From assembly GCA_964017045.1 (NCBI GenBank), contig OZ024795.1:56025350-56089349 (forward strand): a stretch of DNA of 64,000 nucleotides. The letters run 5' to 3'. A program made the translations under genes and the position numbers. Of this stretch, positions 58,601-61,357 are shown piece by piece. The stretch is from Omphiscola glabra (taxonomy: Eukaryota > Mollusca > Gastropoda > Lymnaeidae). Under the pieces are notes generated by a model. It did not search any database and was not told the origin of the DNA. It saw only the letters and a list, made by a program, of their open reading frames with translations. Positions within the stretch are counted from its first letter, which is position 1; the number at the start of each line of letters is the position of its first letter.

Positions 58601-61344
58601 AATAATATTCCATGCTAAATATTAATTTAATGCATTAGTCCAGGTCACCTAAAAGATAAACTATTTCAAAGGGCTAGCAGTCAGCTATTCAACTGCACCA
58701 AGTTCATCTTTCTATATGATAACATATTCTGATGGTGTCACCTCCATGTTATAGCTAGCTACTATTTGTACTGACAACTCTCCTATAAGTCAGAATGACA
58801 TGGACAATTAAACCATCTCAACCTATTCTTTTTACACAAGCTTCTTGGCATAAGGTGGCAGGCCCTGATACGCAAGCTTCTTGGAATAAGGTGGCAGGCC
58901 CTGATACACAAGCTTCTTGGAATAAGGTGGCAGGCCCTGATACACAAGCTAATTGGCATAAGGTGGCAGGTCCTGATACGCACGCTTCTTGGAATAAGGT
59001 GGCAGGCCCTGATACACAAGCTTCTTGGCATAAGGTGGCAGGCCCTGATTTGCAAGCTTTTTGGCATGAGGTGGCAGGCCCTGATACGCAAGCTCTTGGC
59101 ATAAGGTGGCAGGCCCTGATATGCAAGCTTCTTGCCATGAGGTGGCAGGACCTGATATAGTTATTCCTAGAATAGGCAGACTTTCTAAGAATACAAACAG
59201 TTATTACCAGAGGACAAACCAGGTGACCTGGACATGTTGCCAGAATGGCAGACTGCCTAAAAAATTAAAGAATGGTGAATTATCCAAGGGGAAGCACTCA
59301 GCTGGTGGGAAGAAATAACATTTCAAAGATTGTCTAAAAGTGTCCCTCTAAAAGTGTCCCTCAGATCCATGGACATCAACCTGAACTCAGGAGAAAAACT
59401 TGCTTGGAATACCTCAGAGATTAAGCAAGTAGCTCAGAGAGGCAGACTCACTGTTGGAGTACATACTTCAGAGAGTAAGTGTGCAGCTCAGAGAGGCAGA
59501 CTGACTGTTGGAGTACATACTTCAGTAAGTAAGTGTGCAGCTCAGAGAGGCAGACTGACTGTTGGAGTACATACTTCAGTAAGTAAGTGTGCAGCTCAGA
59601 GAGGCAGACTCACTGTTGGAGTACATACTTCAGAGAGTAAGTGTGCAGCTCAGAGAGGCAGACTCACTGTTGGAGTACATACTTCAGAGATTAAGCAAGT
59701 AGCTCAGAGAGGCAGACTCACTGTTGGAGTACATACTTCAGAGAGTAAGTGTGCAGCTCAGAGAGGCAGACTCACTGTTGGAGTACATTCTTCAGAGAGT
59801 AAGTGTGCAGCTCAGAGAGGCAGACTCTCTGTTGGAGTACATACTTCAGAGAGTAAGTGTGCAGCTCAGAGAGGCAGACTGACTGTTGGAGTACATACTT
59901 CAGTAAGTAAGTGTGCAGCTCAGAGAGGCAGACTCACTGTTGGAGTACATACTTCAGTAAGTAAGTGTGCAGCTCAGAGAGGCAGACTCACTGTTGGAGT
60001 ACATACTTCAGAGAGTAAGTGTGCAGCTCAGAGAGGCAGACTCACTGTTGAAGTACATACTTCAGAGATTAAGCAAGTAGCTCAGAGAGGCAGACTCACT
60101 GTTGGAGTACATACTTCAGAGAGTAAGTGTGCAGCTCAGATAGGCAGACTCACTGTTGGAGTACATACTTCAGTAAGTAAGTGTGCAGCTCAGAAAGGCA
60201 GACTCTCTGTTGGAGTACATACTTCAGAGATGTACTCAGATGTACTGCCGCTCAGATCCATAAAAAGGCCCTTAGCCAACATTTTAGTGTTATTTATTTT
60301 GTTCCACCCTGTCCCTGTTCTCTCTTCCCCCCCCCCCAACCTAATGTTGAACCTGGAAATAATTATATTAAGAAAACAATTTGTGTATTTTAAAAACAAA
60401 GTGACATAATTTTAAAGTTAATAATTGATGATTGATGAATTGGTTTCTACGAGATCTTTGGTGATCCCATTTACTGAACATATCAATAGTATTACTTTGA
60501 ATATCTAACAACAGATAGAGTCCCATAATCCACCTGGTTCATCCATAATGTGATATAACCAAATGTTCCAAACACACAACTCACCTGATTAATCCATAAT
60601 GTGATATAACCAAATGTTCCAAACACACAACTCACCTCGTTCATCCATAATGTGATATAACCAACTGCTCCAAACACACAACTCACCTGGTTCATCCATA
60701 ATGTGATATAACCAAATGTTCCAAACACAACTCACCTGGTTCATCCATAATGTGATATAACCAAATGTTCCAAACACACAACTCACCTGGTTCATCCATA
60801 ATGTGATATAACCAAATGTTCCAAACACACAACTCACCTGGTTCATCCATAATGTGATATAACCAACTGCTCCAAACACACAACTCACCTGGTTCATCCA
60901 TAATGTGATATAACCAACTGCTCCAAACACACAACTCACCTGGTTCATCCATAATGTGATATAACCAAATGTTCCAAACACACAACTCACCTGGTTCATC
61001 CATAATGTGATATAACCAACTGCTCCAAACACACAACTCACCTGGTTCATCCATAATGTGATATAACCAAATGTTCCAAACACACAACTCACCTGGTTCA
61101 TCCATAATGTGATATAACCAACTGCTCCAAACACACAACTCACCTGGTTCATCCATAATGTGATATAACCAAATGTTCCAAACACACAACTCACCTGGTT
61201 CATCCATAATGTGATATAACCAAATGTTCCAAACACACAACTCACCTGGTTCATCCATAATGTGATATAACCAAATGCTCCTTGGCCTAAGACTTGAATT
61301 TGTTTCCAAGTTTCTTGCTTCTCTTCTTTTTTTACATCCATCAT
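16536..61344 (-). CDS. IKK-like (IKBKB/CHUK family): IKK-alpha/beta-like kinase gene (inhibitor of NF-kappaB kinase), 19 coding exons, 740 aa
   Basis: Serine/threonine kinase of the cytoplasmic IKK complex; the family phosphorylates IkB to release NF-kappaB. I joined 19 exons on the - strand; phases agree at every junction and the sum is exactly 2223 nt (740 codons plus stop), close to the family's roughly 745-756. Kinase domain: G-loop LGQGAFG (19-25), VAIK lysine 42, alpha-C glutamate 61, HRD aspartate 144, DLG aspartate 166. Activation-loop serines sit at 177 and 181, the positions used in human IKK-beta. Exons 8-9 correspond to the ubiquitin-like domain and exons 10-19 to the helical scaffold/dimerisation domain. 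No FTALDWSWLQ-like NEMO-binding motif is seen before the stop, so NEMO coupling may differ or an exon was missed. A possible missing microexon lies between exons 16 and 17. Confidence 0.93.
16809..17578. repeat. Minisatellite in the last IKK intron, 40-bp unit, about 19 copies
   Basis: Copies contain GTATGAGAATCACTGTTGTT; GTTTTG and GTTATG variants are mixed. Confidence 0.97.
17655..17850. repeat. Degenerate minisatellite, about 46-bp unit, 4 copies
   Basis: Copies contain AGGAATAAAGGATTAGTTAC or GTGACTCTTGCTGG variants, alternating in an ABAB pattern. Confidence 0.9.
18411..18703 (-). repeat. 52-bp minisatellite carrying IKK exon 18 donor copies (5 extra)
   Basis: Each unit contains, on the - strand, CAAACTAATGCACAGAG followed by GTATGTTGTTGTG, identical to the exon 18 end and donor. 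Six donors including the true one lie 52 bp apart. Reading past the first donor reaches a stop within six codons (TATGTTGTTGTGTAA). Confidence 0.95.
18681..18835 (-). CDS. IKK coding exon 18
   Basis: 51 codons plus [21 protein letters not shown] to DECQTNAQ; divergent serine/asparagine-rich C-terminal region. Acceptor TTGATGCTAG|GCATCT, donor GCACAGAG|GTATGT. The last 23 coding bases and the donor recur in the adjacent 52-bp array. Confidence 0.78.
18980..19123. repeat. Minisatellite, about 36-bp unit, 4 copies
   Basis: Units contain TTCTAAGATCAACCAATGTT and internal CCAATGTT/AATTGGT inverted segments. Confidence 0.93.
19124..19838. repeat. Old dispersed repeat fragments (two related segments)
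   Basis: 19160-19230 and 19510-19560 share AATTGGAGATCAGGAA. Both are followed by CAAACAAACGGACAAA-like stretches (19210, 19740), a pattern of an old dispersed repeat. A related phrase occurs near 24480-24530. Within it, 19595-19640 holds a dimer of TAGGGGTCTCTGCA. No coding sequence is seen. Confidence 0.45.
19839..19995 (-). CDS. IKK coding exon 17
   Basis: Split S, then [20 protein letters not shown] to KNSATLG (52 codons). [11 protein letters not shown] matches human KELWNLLKIAC. Acceptor CCCGCTAACAG|CAAAG, donor CTTGGG|GTGAGA. Compared with human, about seven residues are missing before KVLDV, so a microexon in the 7.2-kb intron upstream cannot be excluded. Confidence 0.88.
19996..20691. 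other. IKK intron 16 sequence, nothing recognised
   Basis: AT-rich unique DNA between exon 17 and the 26-bp array; no exon or mobile-element end was recognised. Confidence 0.35.
20692..23487. repeat. 2.8-kb minisatellite, 26-bp unit, about 105 copies, with higher-order repeat
   Basis: The unit contains ACAATGACACTGTTGTTTCA. Unit variants are TTTCAACAAC, TTGCAACAAC, TTTCAAAAAC and a longer one with ACTACATTAGTAC. The order of variants at 21481-22251 is repeated almost exactly at 22441-23211, giving a 960-bp higher-order period. Confidence 0.97.
23598..23744. repeat. Minisatellite, 18-bp unit, about 8-9 copies
   Basis: Perfect copies of TTTGACTCATTATCTTAT. Confidence 0.97.
23745..24132. other. 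IKK intron 16, nothing recognised
   Basis: Unique AT-rich sequence without supportable features. Confidence 0.35.
24133..24406. repeat. Minisatellite, about 39-bp unit, 7 copies
   Basis: Copies contain CATTACATCACATTTCTTCA and CCTTTGAAACAAAT. Confidence 0.96.
24576..24670. repeat. Short tandem repeat, 34-38-bp unit, 3 copies
   Basis: Copies contain CTACAGTTGAGTTCATTTGG. Confidence 0.9.
24718..25492. repeat. Minisatellite, 42-43-bp unit, about 18 copies
   Basis: Units contain TTGTCATTAAAATGTCAAGT. Three variants (CCTACTGCACC, CTTACTGCACA, CTACTGCACA) recur in the same order, showing block duplication. Confidence 0.97.
25535..26340. repeat. Minisatellite of mixed 24/26-bp units, about 32 copies (left part)
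   Basis: Units contain GAACATTTAAGTAGGTAATA, preceded by either ACT or ATTGT. The array is split by a GC-rich insertion at 26341 and resumes at 26827. Confidence 0.97.
26341..26826. mobile_element. GC-rich dispersed element inserted in a minisatellite, copy 1
   Basis: A 486-bp GC-rich island interrupts the 24/26-bp array, so it inserted after the array formed. It shares with 48115-48540 the phrases ATGATTAC, AGTTGCCGTT, GAGAAAGC, GCTCC.AGGCAACC, GTGGACTG.GGAC.CTTTAAA, GCAGCGTC.TCGGT.GACC and a common 3' end near CTA.TG.GACATT. No ORF or tRNA-like promoter was recognised; the class is unknown. Confidence 0.75.
26827..26908. repeat. Minisatellite, 26-bp unit, 3 copies (right part of the split array)
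   Basis: Continuation of the array at 25535-26340 beyond the GC-rich insertion. Confidence 0.93.
27184..27298 (-). CDS. IKK coding exon 16, followed by a GC donor
   Basis: Split G, then [20 protein letters not shown] to LYKQL plus AG; scaffold helix (human EMVRLLLQAIQ...VIYTQL). Acceptor GCTATTTAG|GAAAAT. The donor reads TTGAG|GCAAGT, the optimal context for a noncanonical GC-AG intron. No GT alternative keeps the phase. Confidence 0.85.
27375..28003 (-). repeat. 59-60-bp minisatellite carrying IKK exon 15 donor copies (about 10 extra)
   Basis: On the - strand each unit contains ATCCTAG|GTGTAACACAAGG, closely matching the true exon 15 end CTCCTAG|GTGCACCCCAAGG at 28004. The array abuts the donor with no gap. 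Confidence 0.93.
28004..28041 (-). CDS. IKK coding exon 15 (38 bp)
   Basis: Split codon, [12 protein letters not shown] plus G; human EEQARELYRRL. Acceptor CCTCTTACAG|CGAAAC, donor CTCCTAG|GTGCAC. Phases fit both neighbours. The donor region is repeated about ten times in the next array. Confidence 0.8.
28177..28340. repeat. Minisatellite, 26-bp unit, 6 copies
   Basis: Copies contain GAAGAAAAACGAGCACGTTA. Confidence 0.96.
28457..28605. repeat. Imperfect tandem repeat, about 60 bp, 2-3 copies
   Basis: Copies contain CTGTTTATCGACTGATGCTT and TACACCAAG.ATCACCATT. Confidence 0.85.
28650..28945. repeat. Minisatellite, 27-bp unit, about 11 copies, in frame with the hAT relic
   Basis: Copies contain CATTCTGATGTACCAGTCAT. 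The 27-bp period keeps the frame, so one frame of the array reads straight into the hAT transposase fragment that follows. Confidence 0.95.
28955..29449 (+). pseudogene. hAT-superfamily transposase C-terminal relic
   Basis: About 160 codons on the + strand, opposite to the host gene, within IKK intron 14. It reads [12 protein letters not shown], then [20 protein letters not shown], then [43 protein letters not shown] and [17 protein letters not shown]. This is the conserved C-terminal end of hAT transposases of the ZBED/GTF2IRD2-like type: a DPF...LQLELI.LQ block followed by FGSTY.CEQ.FS and the hAT dimerisation region. It ends at TAA 29447. The BED finger and N-terminal catalytic region are absent and tandem repeats stand in their place. 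No terminal inverted repeats were found. Confidence 0.8.
29450..29700. other. IKK intron 14, flank of the hAT relic
   Basis: GC-rich patch at 29590-29690 (GGGGTGGGGTGG, GCCCCGGGCAGAGC) of unknown origin; no gene is supported. Confidence 0.3.
29715..29827 (-). CDS. IKK coding exon 14
   Basis: 37 codons plus 2 nt, [11 protein letters not shown] to NMELEE, containing DLQRSPVGK (human DLQRSPMGRK). Acceptor TCTCCAACAG|AAAGAG, donor GAGGAATT|GTAAGT. Confidence 0.92.
30085..30425. repeat. Minisatellite, 36-bp unit, about 10 copies, near the IKK exon 13 donor
   Basis: Copies contain AACAACCAATCATGTTTTAA. The array ends about 30 bp from the exon 13 donor and does not include it. Confidence 0.96.
30457..30515 (-). 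CDS. IKK coding exon 13 (59 bp)
   Basis: Split K, then [19 protein letters not shown]; equivalent to human LLAWREMEQAVEL. Acceptor TCAGCTTCAG|AAGGCA, donor GACCTG|GTAAGT. Phase 2 in, phase 0 out. Confidence 0.85.
30516..31064. other. IKK intron 12, (CT)n microsatellite and unique DNA
   Basis: Contains a (TC)n run at 30790-30806; otherwise no supportable feature. Confidence 0.4.
31065..31382. repeat. Minisatellite, about 55-bp unit, 5-6 copies
   Basis: Copies contain CCTTTTATATCTTTACACAC and ATACACTAAAGCCTCAAC. Confidence 0.96.
31455..31780. repeat. Minisatellite, 15-bp unit, about 22 copies
   Basis: Units AACAATCTAGTTCAC and AACAATCTAGTTCCC are interspersed. Confidence 0.97.
31795..32130. 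other. IKK intron 12, poly-C tract and unique DNA
   Basis: A C-run of about 17 lies at 31952-31968. No coding sequence is seen. Confidence 0.4.
32131..32640 (-). mobile_element. LINE 3' fragment with its tail hairpin amplified six times, copy 3
   Basis: From 32640 downward the - strand gives [18 protein letters not shown], homologous to AFKTALKTHIFKLYCTD of the copy at 13080. The tail hairpin CAGCGTGGTGAGCCCAGCCC...GGGGTACC follows, then an (AAT)n-like end at 32140-32160. The hairpin module (43 bp, 32176-32430) has expanded into six tandem copies. Confidence 0.7.
32743..32783 (-). CDS. IKK coding exon 12 (41 bp)
   Basis: Small exon: split S, then [13 protein letters not shown] plus 1 nt, matching human KLDFF...IDLEKY. 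Acceptor TTTTCTTTCAG|TTTGGA, donor ATTAAGA|GTAAGT. Phases fit both neighbours, which supports this short call. Confidence 0.75.
32880..33600. repeat. Minisatellite, 39-40-bp unit, about 18 copies
   Basis: Copies contain GACAGGGCACAGATGGCATA and CACAGGGGAG. TCACATGAT and CCACATGAT variants occur. Confidence 0.97.
33601..34150. other. IKK intron 11, nothing recognised
   Basis: AT-rich unique DNA; ORFs here show no family resemblance. Confidence 0.35.
34151..34633. mobile_element. Possible foldback element: 53-bp inverted repeats about 375 bp apart
   Basis: 34151-34203 and 34580-34633 are near-perfect inverted copies. The left arm has CTTTTTGTTTCCCTCCGTTA and the right arm has TAACGGAGGGAAACAAAAAG. 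The interior has no recognisable coding sequence. Target duplications are not evident, so a rearranged element or a simple inverted duplication is possible. Confidence 0.6.
34634..35084. other. IKK intron 11, small internal duplication
   Basis: ACACAAGAAAAGGAAGGCTC occurs twice, at 34721 and 34767. Nothing else is recognised. Confidence 0.4.
35085..35220. repeat. Minisatellite, 18-19-bp unit, 7 copies
   Basis: Copies of ATGATCAGTTTCTACAAT. Confidence 0.95.
35221..35767. other. IKK intron 11, AT-rich, nothing recognised
   Basis: No feature can be supported. Confidence 0.35.
35768..35991 (-). repeat. 34-bp minisatellite carrying IKK exon 11 donor copies (about 6 extra)
   Basis: On the - strand units read CATGACAGACCAG|GTAGTTCA, copying the exon 11 end CAGACCAG|GTAGATCA. 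CTGTCATGACAG in each unit also resembles the exon 11 acceptor CTGTCATAACAG. The array abuts the exon. Confidence 0.9.
35992..36093 (-). CDS. IKK coding exon 11
   Basis: Split L then [15 protein letters not shown] to KELFQT plus AG. It corresponds to human MNLLRNNSCLSKMKN. Acceptor GTCATAACAG|GTTACA, donor GACCAG|GTAGAT. The donor recurs about six times in the following 34-bp array. Confidence 0.9.
36180..36380. repeat. AT-rich short tandem repeat, 12-13-bp unit
   Basis: Degenerate copies of AAAAATGTAAATAT. It lies in IKK intron 10 about 70 bp from the exon 10 donor. Confidence 0.9.
36448..36539 (-). CDS. IKK coding exon 10 (scaffold domain)
   Basis: 30 codons plus 2 nt, [15 protein letters not shown] to SAFRAA, matching human RKVWGQVWHSIQ...QRAAM. 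Acceptor TTTCCATACAG|GAGCAT, donor GCAGCTTT|GTAAGA. Confidence 0.88.
36907..38122. repeat. Minisatellite, 37-bp unit, about 33 copies, next to the IKK exon 9 donor
   Basis: Units contain GGAAATAGCTCTATGCTCCC and CCAAATGACAGGAA. CTATGCTCCC, CAATGTTCCT and CTATGTTCCC variants recur in blocks. It ends about 28 bp from the exon 9 donor without including it. Confidence 0.97.
38151..38282 (-). CDS. IKK coding exon 9
   Basis: 44 codons, [13 protein letters not shown] to NTLLPAK; end of the ubiquitin-like domain and linker (human DLVFLFDN). Acceptor CTCCACAG|AACACG, donor GCAAAG|GTAAAT. The acceptor plus exon start is duplicated twice in the upstream intron. Confidence 0.88.
38266..38400 (-). repeat. 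Three-copy duplication containing the IKK exon 9 acceptor
   Basis: The exon 9 start (GAGGATTTAATGG on the - strand) with its upstream CTCCAC.G and TCATATCTCCAC recurs twice in the intron (about 38317-38360 and 38362-38395), giving about 48-bp units. Confidence 0.85.
38587..39408. repeat. Minisatellite, 39-bp unit, about 21 copies
   Basis: Units contain ATAACAACTTTTTTCAGTGC followed by GGGCCGGATGACTGATGCC. On the + strand each unit holds an acceptor-like pyrimidine tract plus CAG, but the host gene is on the other strand. The 39-bp period opens ORFs of over 300 aa on both strands that are unlikely to be genes. Confidence 0.97.
39409..39867. other. IKK intron 8, unique sequence
   Basis: No gene or mobile element is recognised. 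Confidence 0.35.
39868..40210. repeat. Minisatellite, 43-bp unit, 8 copies
   Basis: Copies contain CTACATCACACTACTATGTT and the near-palindrome TTATCAAACTATTTGATAA. Confidence 0.97.
40411..42349. repeat. 1.9-kb minisatellite, 43-bp unit, about 45 copies
   Basis: Very homogeneous units contain AAATCATTGGTTACAGAAAG and CATTAATTAGTCAAG. They differ mainly at AGCACT/AGTACT and TTTCATT/TTTTATT, and the variant order repeats in blocks. Confidence 0.97.
42350..43015. other. IKK intron 8, nothing recognised
   Basis: AT-rich. A short GC-rich patch at 42950-43000 (GGTCGGCGGGCCTGATAAGC) could be the end of an old element; no ORF is supported. Confidence 0.35.
43016..43330. repeat. Degenerate minisatellite, about 35-36-bp unit, 8 copies
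   Basis: Copies contain CACTAGAGCAGGCACAGTAC and CCAGAGCAGGTTGC. Confidence 0.93.
43436..43760. repeat. Minisatellite, 30-bp unit, 11 copies
   Basis: Copies contain GACCTATACAAGAGTTGCAG; CTTTATAAG variants occur at the right end. Confidence 0.97.
43830..43990. repeat. Minisatellite, 15-bp unit, 11 copies
   Basis: Units such as AGATGCAGTGCTGCC and AGATACAGTGTTGCC. Confidence 0.96.
44143..44334 (-). CDS. IKK coding exon 8 (ubiquitin-like domain)
   Basis: 64 codons, [15 protein letters not shown] to SCSDS. It aligns with the human stretch beginning LVHILNMVTGTIHTY, the start of the ubiquitin-like domain. Acceptor TTTTAAATAG|ATTTTC, donor GATTCA|GTAAGT. Confidence 0.9.
44584..44841 (-). repeat. 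52-bp minisatellite carrying IKK exon 7 donor copies (4 extra)
   Basis: On the - strand units contain TTTTAAGTGAGCTACCAACA, copying AAA|GTGAGCTACAAACA at the exon 7 end. The array directly adjoins the true donor. Confidence 0.9.
44842..44983 (-). CDS. IKK coding exon 7
   Basis: Split R then 47 codons, [20 protein letters not shown] to EKIIAVK; end of the kinase domain, including the RWDPKARG block. Acceptor TTTTTTTTTCCAG|ACC, donor GTCAAA|GTGAGC. The donor sequence recurs in the adjoining 52-bp array. Confidence 0.92.
45145..45283. repeat. Short tandem repeat, about 47-bp unit, 3 copies
   Basis: Copies contain AGAAAGAATACAAGATAATA. Confidence 0.93.
45315..45422 (-). CDS. IKK coding exon 6
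   Basis: Completes W then [18 protein letters not shown] to SNQLC plus 2 nt; C-lobe of the kinase. Acceptor TTATTTTGTAG|GCACAA, donor TGTGCAG|GTAATT. Confidence 0.9.
45628..45974. repeat. Minisatellite, 44-bp unit, 8 copies
   Basis: Perfect copies contain AGTGGCAGCTTGTACAGGGA. It lies about 90 bp from the Penelope-like fragment. Confidence 0.97.
46058..46690 (+). mobile_element. Penelope-like retroelement fragment (GIY-YIG end) with hammerhead ribozyme motif
   Basis: 46130-46370 encodes [19 protein letters not shown] and [10 protein letters not shown]. This matches the C-terminal part of the GIY-YIG endonuclease of Penelope-like elements (R...H..D...PV..HF...E..I..FGT..P.G.N). The sequence at 46609-46690 recurs inverted and truncated at 46058-46128 (shared core AAATCTTTTGTCCTGTCTAT-like), an inverted terminal arrangement known for Penelope-like elements. 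The reverse transcriptase is missing. Confidence 0.7.
46609..46635 (+). ncRNA. Hammerhead ribozyme core motif
   Basis: CTGATGA, then a hairpin (GGCT-CTA-AGCC), then GAAA and CGTC. These are the conserved hammerhead core elements in the right order. TTTT before CTGATGA can pair with AAAA after the GTC cleavage triplet as part of stem I. Stem III is minimal, as in hammerheads of Penelope-like elements, which are thought to act as dimers. The inverted copy at 46100-46128 keeps only the GAAACGTC side. Confidence 0.7.
46852..46980. repeat. Tandem repeat, about 60-bp unit, 2+ copies, target of the Tigger-like insertion
   Basis: CAGGTAGTCCTAACATTA and GTACTGATGCCC recur. The array resumes at 48049 (TTACTGATGCCCTATGACA) on the far side of the Tigger-like element. 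Confidence 0.85.
46979..48048. mobile_element. Tigger/pogo-like DNA transposon, deleted (46981-48046) with TA target duplication
   Basis: Starts CAGTGGAACCTCTCATAACG and ends CGTTATGAGAGGTTCCACTG, which are perfect inverted repeats of 22 bp, flanked by TA on both sides. Additional CTCGTTA motifs sit near each end. The 1066-bp element keeps only the 3' part of a transposase on the - strand. Confidence 0.93.
47430..47890 (-). pseudogene. Tigger/pogo-like transposase C-terminal relic
   Basis: The - strand frame gives [40 protein letters not shown] and [16 protein letters not shown], then VECDFE. After a frameshift it gives [20 protein letters not shown] and [18 protein letters not shown]. This is the C-terminal end of DDE transposases of the Tigger/jerky type. 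The DNA-binding and most catalytic regions are gone. Confidence 0.88.
48115..48540. mobile_element. GC-rich dispersed element, copy 2
   Basis: Homologous to 26341-26826, with shared ATGATTAC, AGTTGCCGTT, GAGAAAGC.GCTCC.AGGCAACC and GTGGACTG.GGAC.CTTTAAA.GCAGCGTC. GGACGCTTTAAATGCAGCGT can form a small hairpin. No coding capacity is evident. Confidence 0.75.
48541..48707. other. IKK intron 5, flank of the GC-rich element
   Basis: Unique sequence without supportable features. Confidence 0.3.
48708..48880. repeat. Degenerate minisatellite, about 38-43-bp unit, 4-5 copies
   Basis: Copies contain TTGTGATATTGACAGATACA. Confidence 0.92.
49001..49125 (-). CDS. IKK coding exon 5
   Basis: 41 codons plus 2 nt, [11 protein letters not shown] to LPPVE, completing the activation segment (APE) and helix F (VDYWSFG). 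Acceptor GATTACATCAG|GCTCC, donor GTCGAATG|GTAAGT. Confidence 0.93.
49413..49960. repeat. Minisatellite, 15-bp unit, about 37 copies
   Basis: Units ATGTCACATCAACTC, ATGTCACATCAACTA and ATGTCACATCAATTC are mixed. It lies in IKK intron 4. Confidence 0.97.
49961..50204. other. IKK intron 4, spacer before the LINE
   Basis: Unique sequence with a G-rich patch (50104-50190); nothing is recognised. Confidence 0.3.
50205..54720 (-). mobile_element. Decayed LINE reverse transcriptase expanded by an internal 60-bp minisatellite
   Basis: From 54690 down it reads [40 protein letters not shown], then (frameshifted) [20 protein letters not shown] (RT motif A) and [14 protein letters not shown]. The 3.2-kb array at 51209-54388 comes next. 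Below it are PQGSVLGP (motif B), FADDTELYK (motif C, shifted frame) and the 3' end [20 protein letters not shown] and [12 protein letters not shown]. The termini near 50205 match the fragment at 2100-2516. Without the array the fragment would be about 1.3 kb. Frameshifts show it is not active. Confidence 0.85.
51209..54388 (-). repeat. 3.2-kb minisatellite inside the RT ORF, 60-bp unit, about 53 copies, 1080-bp higher-order repeat
   Basis: The - strand units translate as about 20 residues each ([20 protein letters not shown], with variants), the stretch that lies between RT motifs A and B in the parental LINE. The array stays in frame for long runs. Segments near 51221 and 52301 have the same variant order, an 18-unit (1080-bp) higher-order duplication. 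Confidence 0.95.
54836..54926 (-). repeat. Tandem duplication spanning the IKK exon 4 donor
   Basis: The exon 4 sequence AACAGTATTTGCAACTCTTA recurs about 55 bp later, just inside the intron, as AACAGTATTTGCAACTCTAC. Both copies are preceded by AACTTGACA. Confidence 0.85.
54872..54961 (-). CDS. IKK coding exon 4 (DLG and activation loop)
   Basis: 30 codons, [15 protein letters not shown] to GTMQYL, with the DLG metal-binding motif and the S177/S181 activation-loop serines (NSICNS). Acceptor GACTCCACAG|ACACTG, donor TATTTG|GTAAGT. The acceptor is repeated about 13 more times upstream in a 34-bp array. The sequence just after the donor duplicates part of this exon. Confidence 0.92.
54958..55430 (-). 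repeat. 34-bp minisatellite carrying IKK exon 4 acceptor copies (about 13 extra)
   Basis: Each - strand unit contains TTCTGACTCCACAG|ACACTG followed by TATAAAATCATC, i.e. the exon 4 acceptor and its first roughly 18 bases. TTCTGAC in each unit matches a branch-point consensus. 34 is not a multiple of 3, so use of most decoys would shift the frame. Confidence 0.94.
55431..55756. other. IKK intron 3, nothing recognised
   Basis: Unique sequence; ORFs here lack family resemblance. Confidence 0.35.
55757..55853. repeat. Minisatellite, 17-bp unit, 6 copies
   Basis: Copies of GTATGTTCAGGCCAGGT. Confidence 0.96.
56003..56394. repeat. Minisatellite, 49-bp unit, 8 copies
   Basis: Copies contain CTTCTTGGTCTGGCGTTGTC. 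Confidence 0.97.
56490..56893. repeat. Minisatellite, 18-bp unit, about 22 copies
   Basis: Copies of GAGTAGTAGCCTTGACTT. The period opens Ser/Leu- and Tyr/Ser/Gln/Gly-repeat ORFs that are not supported as genes. Confidence 0.97.
57165..57335. repeat. Minisatellite, 28-bp unit, 6 copies
   Basis: Copies contain ACTATTCAATGCTTCAGCTG. Confidence 0.96.
57522..57622. repeat. Tandem duplication (about 51 bp, 2 copies) near the IKK exon 3 donor
   Basis: GTGAAAAGGAAGATATGATG starts each copy. It ends about 25 bp from the donor without including it. Confidence 0.93.
57647..57808 (-). CDS. IKK coding exon 3 (catalytic loop)
   Basis: 54 codons, [11 protein letters not shown] to PIDGNK, with the [11 protein letters not shown] catalytic loop. 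Acceptor ATTTATGACCAG|GTGCTG, donor AACAAG|GTAGTT. Phase 0 at both ends. Confidence 0.93.
57895..58192. repeat. Minisatellite, 33-bp unit, 9 copies
   Basis: Copies contain CACAGGATAAAGGGACTTCT. It lies in IKK intron 2, between exons 2 and 3. A C-run follows at 58261-58273. Confidence 0.97.
58352..58567 (-). CDS. IKK coding exon 2
   Basis: 72 codons, [11 protein letters not shown] to HGGDLRK. It contains the ATP-binding lysine (VAIK), the alpha-C glutamate (WKMEVF) and the hinge [11 protein letters not shown]. Acceptor TACTTGAAAG|GCATCC is weak in pyrimidines; donor AGAAAG|GTAAAT. Phase 0 at both ends. Confidence 0.92.
58838..59152. repeat. Minisatellite, 36-bp unit, about 9 copies
   Basis: Copies contain AAGGTGGCAGGCCCTGATAC; ends are degenerate. 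Confidence 0.96.
59413..60240. repeat. Minisatellite, 54-bp unit, about 15 copies
   Basis: Copies contain CAGAGAGGCAGACTCACTGT and variant ends GAGAGTAAGTGTGC, GTAAGTAAGTGTGC and GAGATTAAGCAAGT. The 18-codon period gives a 359-codon + strand ORF inside IKK intron 1 with no family resemblance, so I do not call it a gene. Confidence 0.96.
60531..61245 (-). repeat. 51-bp minisatellite carrying IKK exon 1 donor and glycine-loop coding copies (14 extra)
   Basis: Each - strand unit contains TTTGGTTATATCACATTATG, then GATGAACCAG|GTGAGTTGTG, i.e. 36 bp of exon 1 plus the donor. There are 15 donors 51 bp apart (one unit is 49 bp), the first being the true exon end at 61246. Unit translation is [17 protein letters not shown] with no stop, so any number of whole 51-bp units could be retained in frame. 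Confidence 0.96.
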
Positions 61345-61357
61345 TTTATCTGGCGAC
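61246..61357 (-). CDS. IKK first coding exon (CDS 61246-61344)
   Basis: Encodes 33 residues from [10 protein letters not shown] to LWMNQ, including the LGQGAFG glycine loop. It ends in phase 0 at AACCAG|GTGAGT, matching the NQ position where the next exon resumes in human IKK-beta. The acceptor TCTGTTTTATAG|GTCGCC lies 13 bp upstream of the ATG, implying a separate 5' UTR exon beyond 61757. Both exon borders are embedded in minisatellites that carry copies of these splice sites. Confidence 0.88.

Noticed and set aside
59330..60409. 359-codon + strand ORF in IKK intron 1
   Set aside because: Almost entirely a 54-bp tandem repeat; the open frame follows from the period being divisible by 3. 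No domain, splice or family support.
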